Shown: in pieces, positions 22,316-23,505 of the stretch
How positions within the stretch are numbered: position 1 is the stretch's first letter
How the letters are laid out: every line of letters begins with the position of its first letter
From: Nitrososphaerota archaeon
GTDB lineage: Archaea > Thermoproteota > Nitrososphaeria > Nitrososphaerales > UBA183
Assembly: GCA_029784825.1 (NCBI GenBank)
Contig: JAFMAU010000028.1
Coordinates: 1-23,505 of the forward strand
Length of the DNA stretch: 23,505 nt
Reading direction: 5' to 3'
Translations under genes and position numbers: made by a program
The notes under the pieces: generated by a model
What the model was told of the DNA's origin: nothing
Databases searched by the model: none
The model's input: only the letters and a program-made list of their open reading frames with translations

Positions 22316-22933
22316 TCAGGCTGCGCGGGCACCCGGCACCGGAGCGCTCCCTCCCCCCACGCCCAGCCAGTTCAGCGCACCTTCCCAGTCGATCTTGTAG
22401 ATCAGGACGCCGATCACCACGAACGCTGCGGTGAATGCGATTGTCAGGTCGAGCTGATGGATCTGGAGACGGCTCGCGATCCCCCTCAGTATCGTGAACT
22501 CAAGTGCGATCTCGGCCGCGCTCTTCATCACCTTCGCAACGAGCGTGGCTGCGGCCATGAGCCCGAGCGAGGCAGAAGTGGCCCCGGCTCCGATGTAGAT
22601 GAAATCGTCAAGGGGAAAGACCGGGAGAATAGCGGTGACAAACAGGGCGAGGTAGAAGCCCCTCGTCGACGAGTATCTCCCAATGAGCCTGACGTTCTTG
22701 TTCCGCACGAGCAGGCCCCTGAGGCCGAAGGCGCCGTAGTAAATCGCGACTTTGGCAAGCGTGGCACCTGCCGCCGAGACTATCACCAGGACAGCGAATG
22801 CCTCGACGGTGAACCCGAGCGCCGTCAGCTGAACGGTCGCTAGCAGCGTATACGAGGCGCCGACGAACGGTGACACGTTCGACAGGAATGAAGCTACAAG
22901 GACAAAGACCGACGCCCACAGCAGGGGGTCCAT
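22316..22933 (-). CDS. DedA/VTT-like membrane protein
   Basis: 205 residues with about five hydrophobic segments. The block FVTAILPVFPLDDFIYIGAGATSAS fits the re-entrant loop motif of VTT (DedA, SNARE-associated Golgi protein) proteins, and the LLATVQLTALGFTVEAFAVLVIVSAAGATLAKVAIYYGA segment fits their first half. DedA proteins include lipid scramblases or transporters in the membrane. The last 15 residues are Gly/Pro/Ala-rich. It starts at an ATG 25-32 bases after a good TATA box, so the transcript is leaderless. It diverges from the permease gene. Confidence 0.7.
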   Translation of the reverse strand: MDPLLWASVFVLVASFLSNVSPFVGASYTLLATVQLTALGFTVEAFAVLVIVSAAGATLAKVAIYYGAFGLRGLLVRNKNVRLIGRYSSTRGFYLALFVTAILPVFPLDDFIYIGAGATSASLGLMAAATLVAKVMKSAAEIALEFTILRGIASRLQIHQLDLTIAFTAAFVVIGVLIYKIDWEGALNWLGVGGGSAPVPGARAA

Positions 22934-22956
22934 CAGTTCGCCAGCCTGTGGAATCG

Positions 22957-22964
22957 TTATTTAT
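22957..22964 (-). promoter_or_regulatory. TATA box for the DedA-like gene
   Basis: GATAAATAA on the minus strand is about 27 bases from the ATG at 22933, the typical leaderless arrangement. On the plus strand GTTTAAAT (22976-22983) is a candidate TATA box for the permease gene. Confidence 0.5.
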
Positions 22965-23029
22965 CCGTGGCAACCGTTTAAATGGCCGGTTGAAACGGGC
23001 CGGAAATTCAAAGGAGAGTGCTGTGATGT

Positions 23030-23505
23030 TTGTCTCACGCCCCAGAGGAGAATTCGCACGAGCTCAAGAGAGAGGTCGGGACCTGGGGCTCATTCTCGAT
23101 GGGCTACGCCGACGTCGGCGCTGACATCTACCTCGTACTCGGCGTTATAGTCTTCCTCGCGGGGGTCCTTTCCCCCCTCGCCTTCGCCTTCGCCGCGGTC
23201 GTGTACGTGAGCACAGGGCTCTGCTACGCAGAGCTGTCGACGCGTTACCCTGTGGCGGGAGGAGGGCAGTTCTTCTCTCTGAAGGCATTCGGACCGTTCC
23301 ACGGGTTCGTAGCCGGTTGGGGGCTCATGCTCAGCTACACCGTGGATATCGCCCTCTTCGCCCTGGCGACGGTAGGCTACCTCCAGGTGGTCATCGGCCC
23401 GGTCCTGACCGGCTTCTCCCTCGTGCAGGCCCCGTACTACGCTATCGTGGCGATAGCCCTCATAGTACTGCTGCTGGTGCTCAACCTCGTCGGGAGAAGA
23501 TACTC
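23030..23505 (+). CDS. Amino acid/polyamine/organocation (APC) family permease, 3' end outside window
   Basis: The first 158 residues of a permease cut by the right edge. The frame opens at a TTG with the N-terminus MSHAPEENSHELKREVG. Then TM1 has the unwound helix GYADVGADIYLVLGVIVFLAG, TM2 continues SPLAFAFAAVVYVSTGLCYAEL, and the family signature STRYPVAGGGQFFSLKAFG precedes FVAGWGLMLSYTVD and further hydrophobic segments. The pattern (SP in TM2, YAELSTRYPxAGG, GW) is diagnostic of APC transporters. The substrate is unknown. An in-frame stop lies two codons before the TTG, so the start is well bounded. A weak Shine-Dalgarno (AAGGAGA) is near 23010. Confidence 0.85.
   Translation, partial: MSHAPEENSHELKREVGTWGSFSMGYADVGADIYLVLGVIVFLAGVLSPLAFAFAAVVYVSTGLCYAELSTRYPVAGGGQFFSLKAFGPFHGFVAGWGLMLSYTVDIALFALATVGYLQVVIGPVLTGFSLVQAPYYAIVAIALIVLLLVLNLVGRRY

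Noticed and set aside
22870..23124. Plus-strand reading frame ending in RRRRR near 23124
   Set aside because: It overlaps the APC permease in another phase; the permease frame has transmembrane segments and family motifs.
1..23505. CRISPR array, insertion sequences, prophage or defence islands
   Set aside because: No regularly spaced direct repeats, transposase motifs, terminal inverted repeats or phage structural genes were seen.

Overview
The window looks like a chromosomal segment of an archaeon. AT-rich TATA-like boxes sit about 25-30 bases ahead of many starts, often placing the start codon at or near the predicted transcript 5' end. TTG and GTG starts are common. The gene families are archaeal in flavour: a Hef/Mph1-type helicase, DUF929 beside VKOR, di-cupredoxin and DUF4382 surface proteins with Ser/Thr-rich linkers, and a TATA-driven tRNA without an encoded CCA. 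Composition is GC-rich. A TACK-type lineage (Thermoproteota/Nitrososphaerota-like) is my best guess, but this is inference and no marker gene here settles it.

Layout. 1-3.4 kb: the end of a DRE-TIM-like gene, a convergent membrane-anchored di-cupredoxin, a family I CoA-transferase and a small 3-TM protein. 3.4-4.4 kb: a winged-helix regulator and a 4-TM protein, both minus strand. 4.7-5.6 kb: a universal stress protein and a two-CBS protein, coupled. 5.6-7.9 kb: a plus-strand cluster of a hypothetical protein with a natural His6 tract, an SDR epimerase, endonuclease III and a MazG-like pyrophosphohydrolase. 7.9-10.4 kb: a 58-residue Cys/His-rich protein divergent from a GH100-like glycosidase, then a metallophosphoesterase. 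10.4-12.2 kb: an ABC-2 exporter (permease and ATPase). 12.4-15.3 kb: pyruvate kinase convergent with a helicase-only Hef protein. 15.4-16.9 kb: a DUF929 thioredoxin-fold protein with VKOR, a likely extracytoplasmic disulfide-forming pair. 16.9-19.2 kb: an AlkZ/HTH_42-like protein, a gene-free and highly structured stretch, a PaiB-like flavin protein and tRNA-Leu(UAG). 19.4-22.2 kb: a processive GT2 glycosyltransferase and two Ser/Thr-rich exported proteins, closed by a hairpin terminator. 22.3-23.5 kb: a DedA/VTT-like membrane protein divergent from a truncated APC-family permease.

The most unusual signal is the gene-free interval between about 18.1 and 18.46 kb. Its two ends are complementary over 12 base pairs across about 255 bases, several hairpins lie inside, and TATA-like boxes flank it. 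It looks like a structured RNA gene of a class I could not identify. RNase P and SRP RNA were considered and not confirmed.

Other points of interest are: two genes whose family-conserved N-termini extend upstream of any ATG/GTG/TTG; two convergent gene pairs whose stop codons share one CTAG; a PIP-box-like tail on the nuclease-less Hef; and a small Cys/His protein below usual gene-calling length.
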